From assembly GCA_030429005.1 (NCBI GenBank), contig JAUIDP010000004.1, positions 1 to 64,000 of the forward strand: a DNA stretch of 64,000 bases, in the 5' to 3' direction. The position numbers were made by a program, and so were the translations under genes. Origin of the DNA: Gammaproteobacteria bacterium. GTDB lineage: Bacteria > Pseudomonadota > Gammaproteobacteria > Steroidobacterales > Woeseiaceae. A model generated the notes under the pieces. The model ran no database searches. It saw nothing but the letters and a program-made list of their open reading frames with translations, and was not told the DNA's origin. This document shows, piece by piece, positions 52,583 to 62,045 of this stretch (positions are counted from its first letter, which is position 1; every line of letters begins with the position of its first letter).

Positions 52583-53841
52583 GCGGTATCTTCTTCATCG
52601 AGGTCGAAAAGTGTGCGCGCCGCGGCAATTATCTGCTCGTTCGACTGTTCGCCCGCTTCGCGCAGGCGGACTGTCGGACTGTGCAGCAACTTCTTCATCA
52701 TTGCACCTGTTGCGTATTCGATCAGATCGTCGCCGCTCATGCCGCTGGCAAGCCTTCGGCGAGCCTGTTCCGCAACTTCGTCACGAACTGCCTGGCCATG
52801 GTCACGCAGCGCGGTGATGATCGGGTTGGCCTCCTTGGCACGCTCCATTGCCGTATAGCGCTTGATCTCGAGATCGAGAATGCGGTGGGCATCGATGGCG
52901 GCTGCCTCGCGGCTGCCCTGGCCTTCCTGGATGACTTTTTGCAGGTCGTCGACGCTGTACAGGTAGACGTCGTCCAGTTCCGCCACTGCCTGCTCAATGT
53001 CACGGGGCACGGCAATGTCGACAGCAAATATCGGCTTGCGCCTGCGGGCGCGGCTGGCTGCGGCCATTTGTGCGCGGGAGAGGATGGGTTCGGGGCTGGC
53101 GGTTGACGTGATCAGGATGTCGGCCTCCGGCAAGGTGCCTTCGAGCTCGGACAGCGGCACTGCGTAGCCGCCGAACTGGCTGGCCAGCTGCCTGGCCCGG
53201 TCGAGATCACGGTTGGCCACGAACAGGCGCCCGAGCTGTTTTGCGGACAGGTGCCGGGCCACCAGTTCGATGGTCGACCCGGCACCGACGAGCAGCGCCG
53301 TATGTTGCGAAAAACCGGCGAAGAATTGCTGTGCGAGGCTGACAGCTGCCGACGCGACAGACACCGGGCTGGCGCCGATCTCGGTTTCCGTGCGCACCTT
53401 CTTGGCCACCGAAAAGGTGTGCTGGAACAGTGCGCCGAGGTGCCTGCCGACGGAGCCGGCCCGTTCGGCATCGCGGACGGCGTCCTTCAGCTGGCCGAGG
53501 ATCTGCGGTTCGCCGAGCACCATCGAGTCCAGGCCACAGGCGACCCGGAATATATGTCGAATGGCCTGTTCCTGGTCCAGCGAAAACAGCGAGTCGGCAA
53601 AGGCCGGGTCGAGGTTGCCTTCGTCGTGCAACCAGTTGCGTAGTTCGTCACGGCCGGCGTCGCCGGAAATGACGTAGAATTCAGTACGATTACAGGTAGA
53701 TAGCAGCACCGCTTCGTCTATGTCCTGCATTTCCTTCAGGCGAGCCAGGGCCCGGCCTATCTGCTCGCCGGCGAACACAATTTGTTCGCGTACTTCGACA
53801 GGTGCCGTGGTATGGTTCAGCCCGAGAATTTGCAGCCGCAT
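52579..53841 (-). CDS. hemA: Glutamyl-tRNA reductase
   Basis: A 420-residue enzyme catalysing the first committed step of C5 tetrapyrrole (heme) synthesis, reducing Glu-tRNA to glutamate-1-semialdehyde. ATG 53841 is preferred over TTG 53850, since it places the catalytic cysteine at position 50 ([11 protein letters not shown]). NADPH domain with [14 protein letters not shown], and the C-terminal dimer helix. Operon with prfA. The protein also supplies heme for any B12-type tetrapyrrole needs only indirectly. Confidence 0.97.
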   Translation of the reverse strand: MRLQILGLNHTTAPVEVREQIVFAGEQIGRALARLKEMQDIDEAVLLSTCNRTEFYVISGDAGRDELRNWLHDEGNLDPAFADSLFSLDQEQAIRHIFRVACGLDSMVLGEPQILGQLKDAVRDAERAGSVGRHLGALFQHTFSVAKKVRTETEIGASPVSVASAAVSLAQQFFAGFSQHTALLVGAGSTIELVARHLSAKQLGRLFVANRDLDRARQLASQFGGYAVPLSELEGTLPEADILITSTASPEPILSRAQMAAASRARRRKPIFAVDIAVPRDIEQAVAELDDVYLYSVDDLQKVIQEGQGSREAAAIDAHRILDLEIKRYTAMERAKEANPIITALRDHGQAVRDEVAEQARRRLASGMSGDDLIEYATGAMMKKLLHSPTVRLREAGEQSNEQIIAAARTLFDLDEEDTA

Positions 53842-53938
53842 AGAATGCAATTGTAAGCGAACTGATGGCGTTGTTGCTTGTCTCTGTTACATGTATGCCG
53901 CATGGCGGCGATTTAACCGAATCACCCGTAGAACAGTA

Positions 53939-55675
53939 ATGCATCATTTCAACCGACTAATCTCCCTGCTCGCCATTGTCGCGATGCTGGCCTCACCCGG
54001 GCTCGACGGCGCACGGGCAGAGAACGACAACGGGATTGAGGCCGCCGGCCACCTGATCGAGGGCGAGAATGCGCTGCAGGCAGGCGAGTACCTGACGGCG
54101 GCGCAGGAATACCGCAAGGCGGCCGAGCTCAGCGACAATGTTGACGTCGCCCGCAAGGCGACGCATATCGCGTTGCGGCTGGGCTTCAACGACGAAGCGC
54201 TGCTGTCGGCGGCCCGGTGGATAGAGCTGGACGAGTCGGATGACGAAGCGCGCGTCCTGTACACGCAATTGCAGATTCGTACCGGCAACATCCGCGAGGC
54301 GGAAAAGGCGATCAAGGAACTGGTCGATCTGGATGACGAAAATGCCGACCGGCGCCTCGTGTCGCTGCTGCCGATGTTGTCCGAGGAAGACCCGCAAAAC
54401 GCAGACTTGTTGATGCGTGAACTGGCGAAGCCATTCCGCAAGTCGGCGCCGGCCAACTACGCCACGGCGGTGCTGGCCCTGCAGGCGGGCGACGCCGAGT
54501 ATGCGCTGAAGAAATCGGCACGGGCCACGGAGATCGAGCCGGACTGGCTGAAACCCAAACTGGTTTACGGCCGCGCGCTGATGATGAGTGGCGACTTGCC
54601 GGGCGCAATCGAATACATGGCCGGCGTGGTCGGCGACAACCCGAATATCGATCCCGATGCGCGTATGGAACTGGCCGTCATGTATATGTCAGCGGACCGT
54701 GACGACGATGCACTGAGCCAGGTCAACCAGATCCAGCTCGAGCACACCGGCCGCATGGACGCGCTGCGCCTGATGGGCATTATCAATTTCCGGCAGAACA
54801 ACCTGGATGCGGCGCAAAGTGATTTCGAGGATCTGCTCGCAAGTGGCAGCTTCACGATGGACGCGTTCTATTACCTTGCGCGGATTGCCGATTTTCGCGG
54901 CGAACCGAAACGCGCCGTGCAGTTCTACAAGCAGGTACGGGAAGGACAACATGCCCTGGGTTCACAACGCCGTGCGAGTGCGTTGACCGCGATCCAGCTG
55001 GGTGAACCCGAAGATGCGCTGCACCACCTCGACCAGTTTGCGGACCGCAACCCGGAATTTGCCGTCGATATGGTCATCGCCAAGGCACAACTGCTGGCGG
55101 CACTCGGTCGCAGTGAAGAAGCGATGTTTTACTACGACAAGGCGACGCAGTTCAGGCCGGACAATGAAGAAACGGCTCTGGGTCGTGCGGCACTGCTGCT
55201 CAATATGGACCGGGTGGACCAGGCGATCGAGGCCTACCGGGATGCTGTAGATCGCTGGCCGAACAGTGCATTGTCGCTGAACGCGCTGGGCTATACGCTC
55301 GCCGACCGTACCGATGAAATCGACGAAGCCGAGAAGCTGGTCCGGCGGGCGCTGCGATACGACCCGCACAGTCCGGCAATAATCGATAGTCTCGGCTGGG
55401 TGCTGTATAAGCAGGGTAAATACGAAGAGGCGCTGGAGCAGTTGCAGATCGCGTACAGTCGCTTTCCGGACCCTGAAGTTGCCGCGCATCTCGTTGACGT
55501 CCTGTCAGAATTGAACCGCCATGAAGAAGCACTCGAATTGCTGGCTGCCGCCGAAGAACGAAGCCCGGAGAGCGATCTCCTGGCCAATGTTCGCGAGCGC
55601 CGGTTCCCCGGCACCAAGGCGGCCGCAGTGGTTGAACCCAAGGCCGATACCGAGGCCGAGCCGGTACCCGATTAG
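53939..55675 (+). CDS. Exported TPR-repeat protein
   Basis: A 578-residue protein with a signal peptide (LISLLAIVAMLASPGLDGARAEN) and TPR-like helical repeats over most of its length. Typical repeats are AKAQLLAALGRSEEAMFYYDKATQFRPDN, RVDQAIEAYRDAVDRWP and DSLGWVLYKQGKYEEALEQLQ. It occupies the position of the TPR gene preceding lolB in Pseudomonas. No enzyme motif. Probably a periplasmic or outer-membrane scaffold for lipoprotein or envelope assembly. Divergent from hemA; lolB starts 1 base after its stop. Confidence 0.87.
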   Translation: MHHFNRLISLLAIVAMLASPGLDGARAENDNGIEAAGHLIEGENALQAGEYLTAAQEYRKAAELSDNVDVARKATHIALRLGFNDEALLSAARWIELDESDDEARVLYTQLQIRTGNIREAEKAIKELVDLDDENADRRLVSLLPMLSEEDPQNADLLMRELAKPFRKSAPANYATAVLALQAGDAEYALKKSARATEIEPDWLKPKLVYGRALMMSGDLPGAIEYMAGVVGDNPNIDPDARMELAVMYMSADRDDDALSQVNQIQLEHTGRMDALRLMGIINFRQNNLDAAQSDFEDLLASGSFTMDAFYYLARIADFRGEPKRAVQFYKQVREGQHALGSQRRASALTAIQLGEPEDALHHLDQFADRNPEFAVDMVIAKAQLLAALGRSEEAMFYYDKATQFRPDNEETALGRAALLLNMDRVDQAIEAYRDAVDRWPNSALSLNALGYTLADRTDEIDEAEKLVRRALRYDPHSPAIIDSLGWVLYKQGKYEEALEQLQIAYSRFPDPEVAAHLVDVLSELNRHEEALELLAAAEERSPESDLLANVRERRFPGTKAAAVVEPKADTEAEPVPD

Positions 55676-55676
55676 C

Positions 55677-56270
55677 TTGCGGCACGCATTGCCGCTGGCG
55701 CTGTTCGCGCTGCTGCTGGGCGGCTGCGCATCCCGGCCTGTCACGCAATTGCCCGAGCTCAACGACTGGGCAGTACGTCAGCAGGTCCTTGCGGCCAGGA
55801 GCGAATGGGAATTTTCCGGGCGGATTGCGGTCAGCACCGGCGACGACGGCTTCAACGGCAAGCTGCGCTGGCAGCAGCACGACGAATCATTCAATGCGAC
55901 CGTCAGCGGCCCGCTGGGCATCGGCACCGTGCGCATCGAAGGGGCGGGACAGCATGCCATCCTGACGGACAAGGACGGTGTACGCACGGAACTCCGGGAC
56001 GTCGAGGAGGACCTCAGGATTCGCTATGGCTGGACGATCCCGGTGGCAAGCCTGCGCTACTGGGCATTAGGCATTCCGGACCCGCAGGCGGCCGCGCAAA
56101 CCGAGCTGAACGACGACCAGCAACTCGCCAAACTAGAGCAGGACGGCTGGCAGCTGAGCATCGCAAGTTACCGCGAGAACGCCGGTCAGAGCATGCCGCA
56201 CCGCCTTTCTGCACAAAAAACTTCGACTCGGGTGCGGATCGTCATCGACAAATGGAAATTTTTTGACTAA
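55677..56270 (+). CDS. lolB: Outer-membrane lipoprotein insertase LolB
   Basis: A 197-residue lipoprotein from TTG 55677. This start gives a signal with lipobox LLGGC (modified C17) directly after the TPR stop; the frame continues upstream but only as a shadow. Body beta-rich with EWEFSGRIAVSTGDDGFNGKLRWQQ, the LolB N-terminal strand, and the conserved P-L-G block GPLGIGTVRIEG. LolB takes lipoproteins from LolA and inserts them in the outer membrane. Length close to the usual 205. Confidence 0.9.
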   Translation: MRHALPLALFALLLGGCASRPVTQLPELNDWAVRQQVLAARSEWEFSGRIAVSTGDDGFNGKLRWQQHDESFNATVSGPLGIGTVRIEGAGQHAILTDKDGVRTELRDVEEDLRIRYGWTIPVASLRYWALGIPDPQAAAQTELNDDQQLAKLEQDGWQLSIASYRENAGQSMPHRLSAQKTSTRVRIVIDKWKFFD

Positions 56271-56297
56271 ATTGCGCCGCACACGCAGGGCTTACGT

Positions 56298-56372
56298 TGG
56301 GGCGTAGCCAAGTGGTAAGGCATCGGGTTTTGATCCCGTGTATCGCAGGTTCGAATCCTGCCGCCCCAGCCA
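56298..56372 (+). tRNA. tRNA-Gln (anticodon TTG)
   Basis: Seventy-five bases including an encoded CCA end. Acceptor stem TGGGGCG/CGCCCCA, D-arm GCCAAGTGGTAAGGC, anticodon loop TTTTGAT with anticodon TTG at 56330-56332, T-arm with GGTTCGAATCC, discriminator G. The top pair of the anticodon stem (27-43) appears to be a U-U mismatch; the rest pairs well. It lies between lolB and prs. Confidence 0.96.
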
Positions 56373-56396
56373 ATTCGAAGGACCCAGGGAGGAGTC

Positions 56397-57350
56397 GTGG
56401 ATCTGGTATCGATGGCAGTGTTTTCGGGCAACGCGCACCCGAAACTCGCTAACGACATAGCGCGCTGCCTGCACGTACCACTGGCGCGGGCCCACGTCGG
56501 GCGTTTCAGCGACGGCGAAATCAACGTCGAGATCCTGGAAAATATTCGCGGCCGCGAGACCTTCATCATCCAGCCCACCAGCCCGCCATCGTCAGAAAAC
56601 CTGATGGAGTTGCTGGTCATGGTCGATGCCGCCCGGCGCGCATCGGCGGCCCGGATCACCGCGGTCATGCCATATTTCGGCTTCGCGCGCCAGGATCGCC
56701 GGCCGCGCTCGTCACGCGTACCGATCACGGCAAAGCTGGTCGCGAAGCTGATTGCAGCCGCAGGCGTCGACCGCGTCCTGACGGTGGACCTGCATGCCGA
56801 CCAGATCCAGGGTTTCTTCGATATCCCGGTCGACAATGTGTATGCATCGCCCATCCTGCTGGGCGAAGTCTGGCGGCAGAAGTACGACAACATGGTCGTC
56901 GTGTCGCCGGATGTCGGCGGCGTGGTTCGTGCCCGCGCGCTCGCCAAGCGGCTGGACGATGCCGACCTCGTCATCATCGACAAGCGCCGCGCCAAGGCCA
57001 ACCAGTCCGAGGTCATGAATATTATCGGCGAGGTCTCCGGCAAGCACTGCATCATGATGGATGACATGGTGGATACAGCGGGCACGCTGTGCCACGCGGC
57101 GGCGGCGCTGAAACGGCACGGTGCCGCATCGGTGCAGGCATATATAACCCATCCCGTCCTGTCCGGGTCTGCGGTCAGCCGTATTACCGAGTCGGAACTT
57201 GACGAGGTTGTCGTCACCGACACCATTCCGCTGAACGAAGAAGCACAGGCTTGCACGAAGATCCGCCAGCTCTCGACGGCCGAGTTGCTGGCCGAGACCA
57301 TGCGGCGGATTTCCGACGAGGAGTCCGTTTCTTCGCTCTACCTCGACTAG
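56397..57350 (+). CDS. prs: Ribose-phosphate pyrophosphokinase
   Basis: A 317-residue enzyme making PRPP from ribose-5-phosphate and ATP, feeding purine, pyrimidine, histidine and tryptophan pathways. GTG start with AGGGAGGAG about 4-11 bases upstream. Motifs are [56 protein letters not shown] and the PRPP loop [12 protein letters not shown]. It follows tRNA-Gln by 24 bases. In many gammaproteobacteria ispE lies between lolB and prs; here it does not. Confidence 0.98.
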   Translation: MDLVSMAVFSGNAHPKLANDIARCLHVPLARAHVGRFSDGEINVEILENIRGRETFIIQPTSPPSSENLMELLVMVDAARRASAARITAVMPYFGFARQDRRPRSSRVPITAKLVAKLIAAAGVDRVLTVDLHADQIQGFFDIPVDNVYASPILLGEVWRQKYDNMVVVSPDVGGVVRARALAKRLDDADLVIIDKRRAKANQSEVMNIIGEVSGKHCIMMDDMVDTAGTLCHAAAALKRHGAASVQAYITHPVLSGSAVSRITESELDEVVVTDTIPLNEEAQACTKIRQLSTAELLAETMRRISDEESVSSLYLD

Positions 57351-57484
57351 GCTGTTTTTTTTCCCGGCACCGCCGGGCGGAATCTGCCGACCGCGGCGCC
57401 TGTGCGTGAAACTTGCCGTTCGGGGCCGCTGAGGTTAAGATGCGCCTCCGCTGGCGGACCGGTCGCAGGTCTGTCGGTGTTCAG

Positions 57485-57502
57485 GTTCGAAAAAATTCGA
57501 AC
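57485..57502. promoter_or_regulatory. Perfect dyad in the rplY leader
   Basis: GTTCGAA and TTCGAAC arms of 7 bp flank AAAA, 28 bases before the rplY ATG. It could be an RNA hairpin in the 5' leader or a binding site for a dimeric regulator. The 180 bases between prs and rplY hold no gene that I can see. Confidence 0.4.
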
Positions 57503-57530
57503 GAAATCAATCAGATAATGGAGATCAGCC

Positions 57531-58214
57531 ATGGCTGAACAATTCGATCTGATTGCAGATTTTCGTGAAGACAACGGGAAAGGTGCGAGCCGCCGCCTGC
57601 GTCGAGAAGGGAAAGTCCCTGCAATCATCTATGGTGCCGGCCGTCCGCCGCGCGCGCTCAGTTTCGACCACAACAAGGTTCTGCGGCAGATGCAGAACGA
57701 GTCGTTCTACTCGAGTATTCTGAACATCAAGGTTGGCGACAAGAGCCAGGCCGCCGTGGTCAAGGATATACAACGTCATCCTGCAAAGCCGATCGTCATG
57801 CACATCGACCTGCAGCGTATTGTCGAAGACCAGGAAATCAGGATGAACATCCCGATTCACTTCGTCGGCGAAGACGTGGCGCCGGGTGTCAAGGCGGGTG
57901 GTTCCGTATCGCACCTGATTACCGATGTCGAGGTTCAGTGTCTGCCGAAGCACCTGCCGGAGTATTTCGAGGTTGATATCTCGAAGCTCGAGCTCGACGA
58001 GATGTTGCACCTGTCGGATATCAAGGTGCCCGAGGGTGTCGAGATTCCGGAACTGGCACAGGGTCCGGAACACGACCAGGCAATCGTTTCCATCCACGTC
58101 ATCAAGGCTGCGGTCATCGAAGAAGACGTCGACGACGAAGCTGCCGAGGGCGAGGACGCCGCGAAGGACGATGCAGCAGCAGAGTCCGGCGACGACGAGA
58201 GTTCGGAAGACTAG
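57531..58214 (+). CDS. rplY: 50S ribosomal protein L25/general stress protein Ctc
   Basis: A 227-residue long-form bL25. The L25 domain (about 1-95) begins FDLIADFREDNGKGASRRLRR and binds 5S rRNA. The C-terminal Ctc-type beta domain (about 100-190) has VDLQRIVEDQEI-like features and ends in a very acidic tail rich in Asp, Glu and Ala. GGAG ribosome site. Followed by a strong terminator. Confidence 0.97.
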   Translation: MAEQFDLIADFREDNGKGASRRLRREGKVPAIIYGAGRPPRALSFDHNKVLRQMQNESFYSSILNIKVGDKSQAAVVKDIQRHPAKPIVMHIDLQRIVEDQEIRMNIPIHFVGEDVAPGVKAGGSVSHLITDVEVQCLPKHLPEYFEVDISKLELDEMLHLSDIKVPEGVEIPELAQGPEHDQAIVSIHVIKAAVIEEDVDDEAAEGEDAAKDDAAAESGDDESSED

Positions 58215-58234
58215 GCCACGCTTTCGTGGATCAG

Positions 58235-58260
58235 AAAGACCGCCGAATGGCGGTCTTTTT
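58235..58260 (+). terminator. Rho-independent terminator after rplY
   Basis: A perfect 10-bp stem AAAGACCGCC (58235-58244) and GGCGGTCTTT (58249-58258) with a 4-base loop GAAT, ending in a run of T. It ends the rplY transcript 21 bases after its stop; pth must have its own signals or read-through. Confidence 0.9.
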
Positions 58261-58277
58261 GTTTAAGATGCTGCCCC

Positions 58278-58856
58278 ATGAATAACTTGTCCGCTATTGC
58301 CGGCCTGGGTAACCCCGAAGAGAAGTACGAGCGCACGCTGCACAACGCGGGGTTCTGGTTCGTGGATGCGCTGGCGCGAAAATTCGGCGGCAGCTTTCGC
58401 TACGAAAAGAAGTTCGATGCGGACTGTTGCAAGGTTCAAATCCGTGGCTGCGAGGTCTGGCTGATCAAACCGCAGAGTTACATGAATCTCAGCGGTGGAC
58501 CGGTTCGTGCCGCGCTGGACTACTATCGCCTGGAACCGTCGAACCTGCTGGTGGCACACGACGAGATCGATTTGCCGCCCGGGACAGTGCGGCTTAAAAA
58601 GGGCGGTGGCCACGGTGGCCATAACGGCATCCGCGATGTCATCAAGCATTGCGGACCTGGTTTCATGCGGCTGCGCCTCGGTGTAGGGCACCCGGGCGAG
58701 AAGGACCGGGTCACCGGTCACGTACTGAAGCGCGCATCCAGTGACGTGGAAGCAGCAGTGGAACGCAATATCGATGCGGCAATCGACATTCTGCCCGTGC
58801 TGGTCGACGATGGCCTGAATGCCGCCATGAAAAAACTGCATACCAAGGAAAAATAA
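58278..58856 (+). CDS. pth: Peptidyl-tRNA hydrolase
   Basis: A 192-residue enzyme that recycles peptidyl-tRNA dropped by ribosomes. Motifs are GLGNPEEKYERTLHNAGFW (catalytic His) and HDEIDLPPGTVRLKKGGGHGGHNGIRD. Followed without gap by ychF, its constant neighbour. Confidence 0.98.
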   Translation: MNNLSAIAGLGNPEEKYERTLHNAGFWFVDALARKFGGSFRYEKKFDADCCKVQIRGCEVWLIKPQSYMNLSGGPVRAALDYYRLEPSNLLVAHDEIDLPPGTVRLKKGGGHGGHNGIRDVIKHCGPGFMRLRLGVGHPGEKDRVTGHVLKRASSDVEAAVERNIDAAIDILPVLVDDGLNAAMKKLHTKEK

Positions 58857-59948
58857 GTGGCAATCAAATGTGGCATCGTCGGCCTGCCGAATGTTGGCAA
58901 GTCGACGCTATTCAACGCTCTGACGGCAGCAGAAATTCCTGCGGAAAACTACCCGTTCTGCACGATCGAGCCCAATGTCGGCATCGTGGAGGTCCCGGAC
59001 CCGCGGCTGGACGTAATCGCCGGGATCGTGAACCCGGCAAAGATTATCCCGACAACGATGGAATTCGTCGATATCGCCGGGCTGGTTGCCGGCGCGTCGA
59101 AGGGCGAGGGCCTTGGCAACCAGTTTCTCGCAAATATCCGGGAGACGCATGCCATCGCGCACGTCGTGCGATGTTTCGAAGACGATGATGTCACGCATGT
59201 GGCAGGCAAGATCAGCCCGATCGACGACATCGAGACAATCAACACCGAACTGGCGCTGGCTGACCTCGAGGCCGTCGAGAAACAGCTCATCAAGGCCGAG
59301 AAGAACGCCAAGACCGGCAAAAAAGAAGACCTGTACCTGCGCGACACGCTAAGAAAGATCAAGGCGCCACTGGACGAGGGCCGGCCGGTGCGGGCAATCG
59401 ACCTGGACGAAAACGAAGCGAAAATCATGCGCGGACTGCATCTGCTGACGGCGAAGCCGGTGATGTACGTCGCCAACGTCGACGAAGGCGGTTTCGAGGA
59501 CAACCCACACCTGGCAGCGGTCAGGACCTACGCGGGCCAGGAAAACGCAACCGTGGTTGCAATTTGCGCTGCCATCGAAGCTGAAATCGCCGTCCTCGAT
59601 GAGGCCGATAAGGCGGAGTTCCTGGCCGACCTGGGTTTCGACGAGCCTGGACTGAACCGGGTCATCCGTGGCGGCTACGCATTGCTGGGGCTGCAAACCT
59701 ATTTCACGGCGGGACCGAAGGAAGTGCGTGCGTGGACGACGCGCATCGGCGCGACGGCGCCGGAAGCGGCCGGCGAAATCCATACCGATTTCCAGAAAGG
59801 CTTCATCCGCGCCGAGGTGATCGCGTATGACGACTACGTAGCCGGCAAAGGCGAGCAGGGCGCAAAAGAAGCTGGCCGCCTGCGCCTCGAAGGCAAGGAA
59901 TACATCGTCAATGAGGGCGATGTCATGCACTTCCGCTTCAACGTCTAG
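58857..59948 (+). CDS. ychF: Ribosome-binding ATPase YchF (Obg-like)
   Basis: A 363-residue P-loop protein. It starts at GTG 58857, right after the pth stop. Walker [10 protein letters not shown], switch [17 protein letters not shown], and VANVDEGG in place of the usual NKxD, which explains ATP rather than GTP preference. A TGS domain lies at the C-terminus ([16 protein letters not shown] ... [14 protein letters not shown]-like). Involved in translation and oxidative-stress responses. Confidence 0.98.
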   Translation: MAIKCGIVGLPNVGKSTLFNALTAAEIPAENYPFCTIEPNVGIVEVPDPRLDVIAGIVNPAKIIPTTMEFVDIAGLVAGASKGEGLGNQFLANIRETHAIAHVVRCFEDDDVTHVAGKISPIDDIETINTELALADLEAVEKQLIKAEKNAKTGKKEDLYLRDTLRKIKAPLDEGRPVRAIDLDENEAKIMRGLHLLTAKPVMYVANVDEGGFEDNPHLAAVRTYAGQENATVVAICAAIEAEIAVLDEADKAEFLADLGFDEPGLNRVIRGGYALLGLQTYFTAGPKEVRAWTTRIGATAPEAAGEIHTDFQKGFIRAEVIAYDDYVAGKGEQGAKEAGRLRLEGKEYIVNEGDVMHFRFNV

Positions 59949-59961
59949 GCGGACAGCGGTT

Positions 59962-61470
59962 TTAGTGCCAGGCTTTTTCGCTGCTCTCGATTCGGTACAG
60001 GATATAGTCGCGTAGCTGTCGTGCCAGGCTCAGCTCAATGTAGGGGATGTTGACCGTGCCGGACGCCATGTACAGGCGCAGACTGGCGAGGCCTTTGCGC
60101 CGCTGGTAGTGCGATTGAGTCACCGTGATGCGCTGGACTTTCCGAAACAGCAGGCTGACTGTCCGGTAGCCGAACAGCCCGGAGCGGCGAATGATCTCGT
60201 CGGCGTCGAAGCGGTAGCCGGCCCGTTTCCAGTTTCGCCATGCGAGCAATGCGACGACGGGTAACCAGAGCAGGCCGGTAATACCCGGCGGCCCGACCTC
60301 GACGGCAAAAAAAGCTGCAAACGCCAGTGCAGGCAACAGGCCGATATACAGGATGCGCGAGCGCATGTAGTAGGCCGACACCGGTGAAAAGCCGGGATCC
60401 CTGGGGTCTTGAGATAACCGACCGGCCTCTTCAGCCAGCAACAGCGGCCGGAGCCCGTCTGCCTGCGCAGCTGTCACCACGGGGATGCTGAATACTTTCT
60501 TGCGGCGTTGCTTGCGGCCGCTGATTGCCTGCCTTGCGGTCATCGAGAAACGTTTCAGCCAGATCTGAACGATGCCCTGTTGCAGTCGCAGCGTCTGGAT
60601 CTTCTGCAGGTCGATCGAATGCTCATGGCGGGTTAGCAGGCCACCGTGCGAGCGCAACGTGGTGCCGTCCAGGTAGAGTTCGAAATTGTGGTAGCGCAGG
60701 AAAGCTGCCGCGATCGAGATCATTGCAAACAATACCAGCAGCCCGACCAGAACGGCGGCCGCGATCTGGATGCCCGTCGATACGCCAAACTGCATGGCAT
60801 TGAGTGCGGCAGATTGCAGTGCTTCGTCGACGTAGCCCCTGATTTCATCGCCCATTTGTTCCATCAATGGCCCGATCAATGCGAAAACAATCAGCGCACG
60901 CCGATCTGCCAGGCCGATACGAACCATGTCCCGCCAGTCCAGCTTGAGCAGCGGTTGCAGGCTATCCGCGTCTGCATCGTCGCCGGCGTCGGTGCGTTTG
61001 CTGCGTGTACTGCCGATTTGCTTGCGCAATGCATTGGCAAAGTCGCGTGTCACAGCCGGCAGGTTGCCTTCGTCGCCTGATGACCCGGCGGTATCGAAGG
61101 TTACCGTCACGAGATCCAGAAAACGGTAGACCGGGTTCTGTTGTGTGTTAATGCCCTGGATTCGGTCGAACTTGATATCGAGCTGTTTTTTCCTGAATAC
61201 GCCGGAGCGGATCAACACCGAGTCGTCGAGTACCCGGTAACGAAAGAACAACCAGCTCAGGATCGAGCCAACGACGATGACCAGCGCCAGGGTGATGCCG
61301 CCGACGACGATCTTGGTTACAAGGTCTTCCTTGCCGACACTGATGTAGACAAACAGCGGTGCGATGGACTGCCAGGCGTTCTGCGCAATGACCCGGACGA
61401 TTTTGCCAACAAAGAACAGGATGGCGAACGGCGAGGTCCGCTGCCAGCCATCTCTACTCAGCACGTTCAA
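59962..61470 (-). CDS. PH-domain (YdbT/DUF304) membrane protein
   Basis: A 502-residue protein with several paired membrane helices (for example IVVGGITLALVIVVGSILSWLFF and GIQIAAAVLVGLLVLFAMISIAAAFL) and bacterial PH-type blocks between them: FDRIQGINTQQNPVYRF, RHEHSIDLQKIQTLRLQQ and RKVQRITVTQSHYQRR. TTG start overlapping the upstream YdbS-like gene by 17 bases; GTG 61464 is an alternative. Function unknown; the pair is thought to act at the cell envelope. Confidence 0.87.
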   Translation of the reverse strand: MNVLSRDGWQRTSPFAILFFVGKIVRVIAQNAWQSIAPLFVYISVGKEDLVTKIVVGGITLALVIVVGSILSWLFFRYRVLDDSVLIRSGVFRKKQLDIKFDRIQGINTQQNPVYRFLDLVTVTFDTAGSSGDEGNLPAVTRDFANALRKQIGSTRSKRTDAGDDADADSLQPLLKLDWRDMVRIGLADRRALIVFALIGPLMEQMGDEIRGYVDEALQSAALNAMQFGVSTGIQIAAAVLVGLLVLFAMISIAAAFLRYHNFELYLDGTTLRSHGGLLTRHEHSIDLQKIQTLRLQQGIVQIWLKRFSMTARQAISGRKQRRKKVFSIPVVTAAQADGLRPLLLAEEAGRLSQDPRDPGFSPVSAYYMRSRILYIGLLPALAFAAFFAVEVGPPGITGLLWLPVVALLAWRNWKRAGYRFDADEIIRRSGLFGYRTVSLLFRKVQRITVTQSHYQRRKGLASLRLYMASGTVNIPYIELSLARQLRDYILYRIESSEKAWH

Positions 61471-61975
61471 TACTGCGGCCTACTTTTCGCAGAACAAAGA
61501 CGCGCAGCTGTTCTGCCGTGTCTGCGGAGAGACCGTCAATCTTCAAATCCCCGCCGGAGCCACCGGCCGTGAACAATTGCAGCGTCGCAATGCCAAATTT
61601 GCGGTCGAACGGCGTGCTGCTGGTCTCGACATGCTGGATGCGGTTGAACGGAATTGCAGTGACAGACCGCCAGATCACGCCTTTCCTGAACAGGATGTCC
61701 CGGTCGCGAACGACGTAGCCGCGTTTTGGCAGCGCAATGCCGGGCCAGGCCAGCACGACGATGAGGACCAGTGCCCAGCCCGACCAGACCAATACAGCCG
61801 GCAGCGCGGGTATTCCGGCGACAATATTAATGAACGCCAGGGGTATCGCGGCCGCCGCCAGCGCCAGCAAACCCTGCAGTTGCTGTAATTTCTTCAGGTT
61901 GGGGTCCAGCGGCTGCCAGTCGAGTGTATCGGCGCGCGGCAGGCCTTCGAGGGCGACTTCCAGATTTTCAAACAT
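61454..61975 (-). CDS. PH-domain (YdbS) membrane protein
   Basis: A 173-residue partner of the previous protein. Two membrane helices (LLALAAAAIPLAFINIVAG and LPAVLVWSGWALVLIVVLAW) are followed by a bacterial PH-like domain: FNRIQHVETSSTPFDRKFGIATLQLFTAGG, then LSADTAEQLRVFVL. Forms an operon with the YdbT-like gene. Function unknown. Confidence 0.88.
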   Translation of the reverse strand: MFENLEVALEGLPRADTLDWQPLDPNLKKLQQLQGLLALAAAAIPLAFINIVAGIPALPAVLVWSGWALVLIVVLAWPGIALPKRGYVVRDRDILFRKGVIWRSVTAIPFNRIQHVETSSTPFDRKFGIATLQLFTAGGSGGDLKIDGLSADTAEQLRVFVLRKVGRSIERAE

Positions 61976-62045
61976 GGCTGCATCCTGGTTCGATCCGGGC
62001 GCATTATACGGCGCTATGACACCCGGCAGACCCGCAATGACCCGG

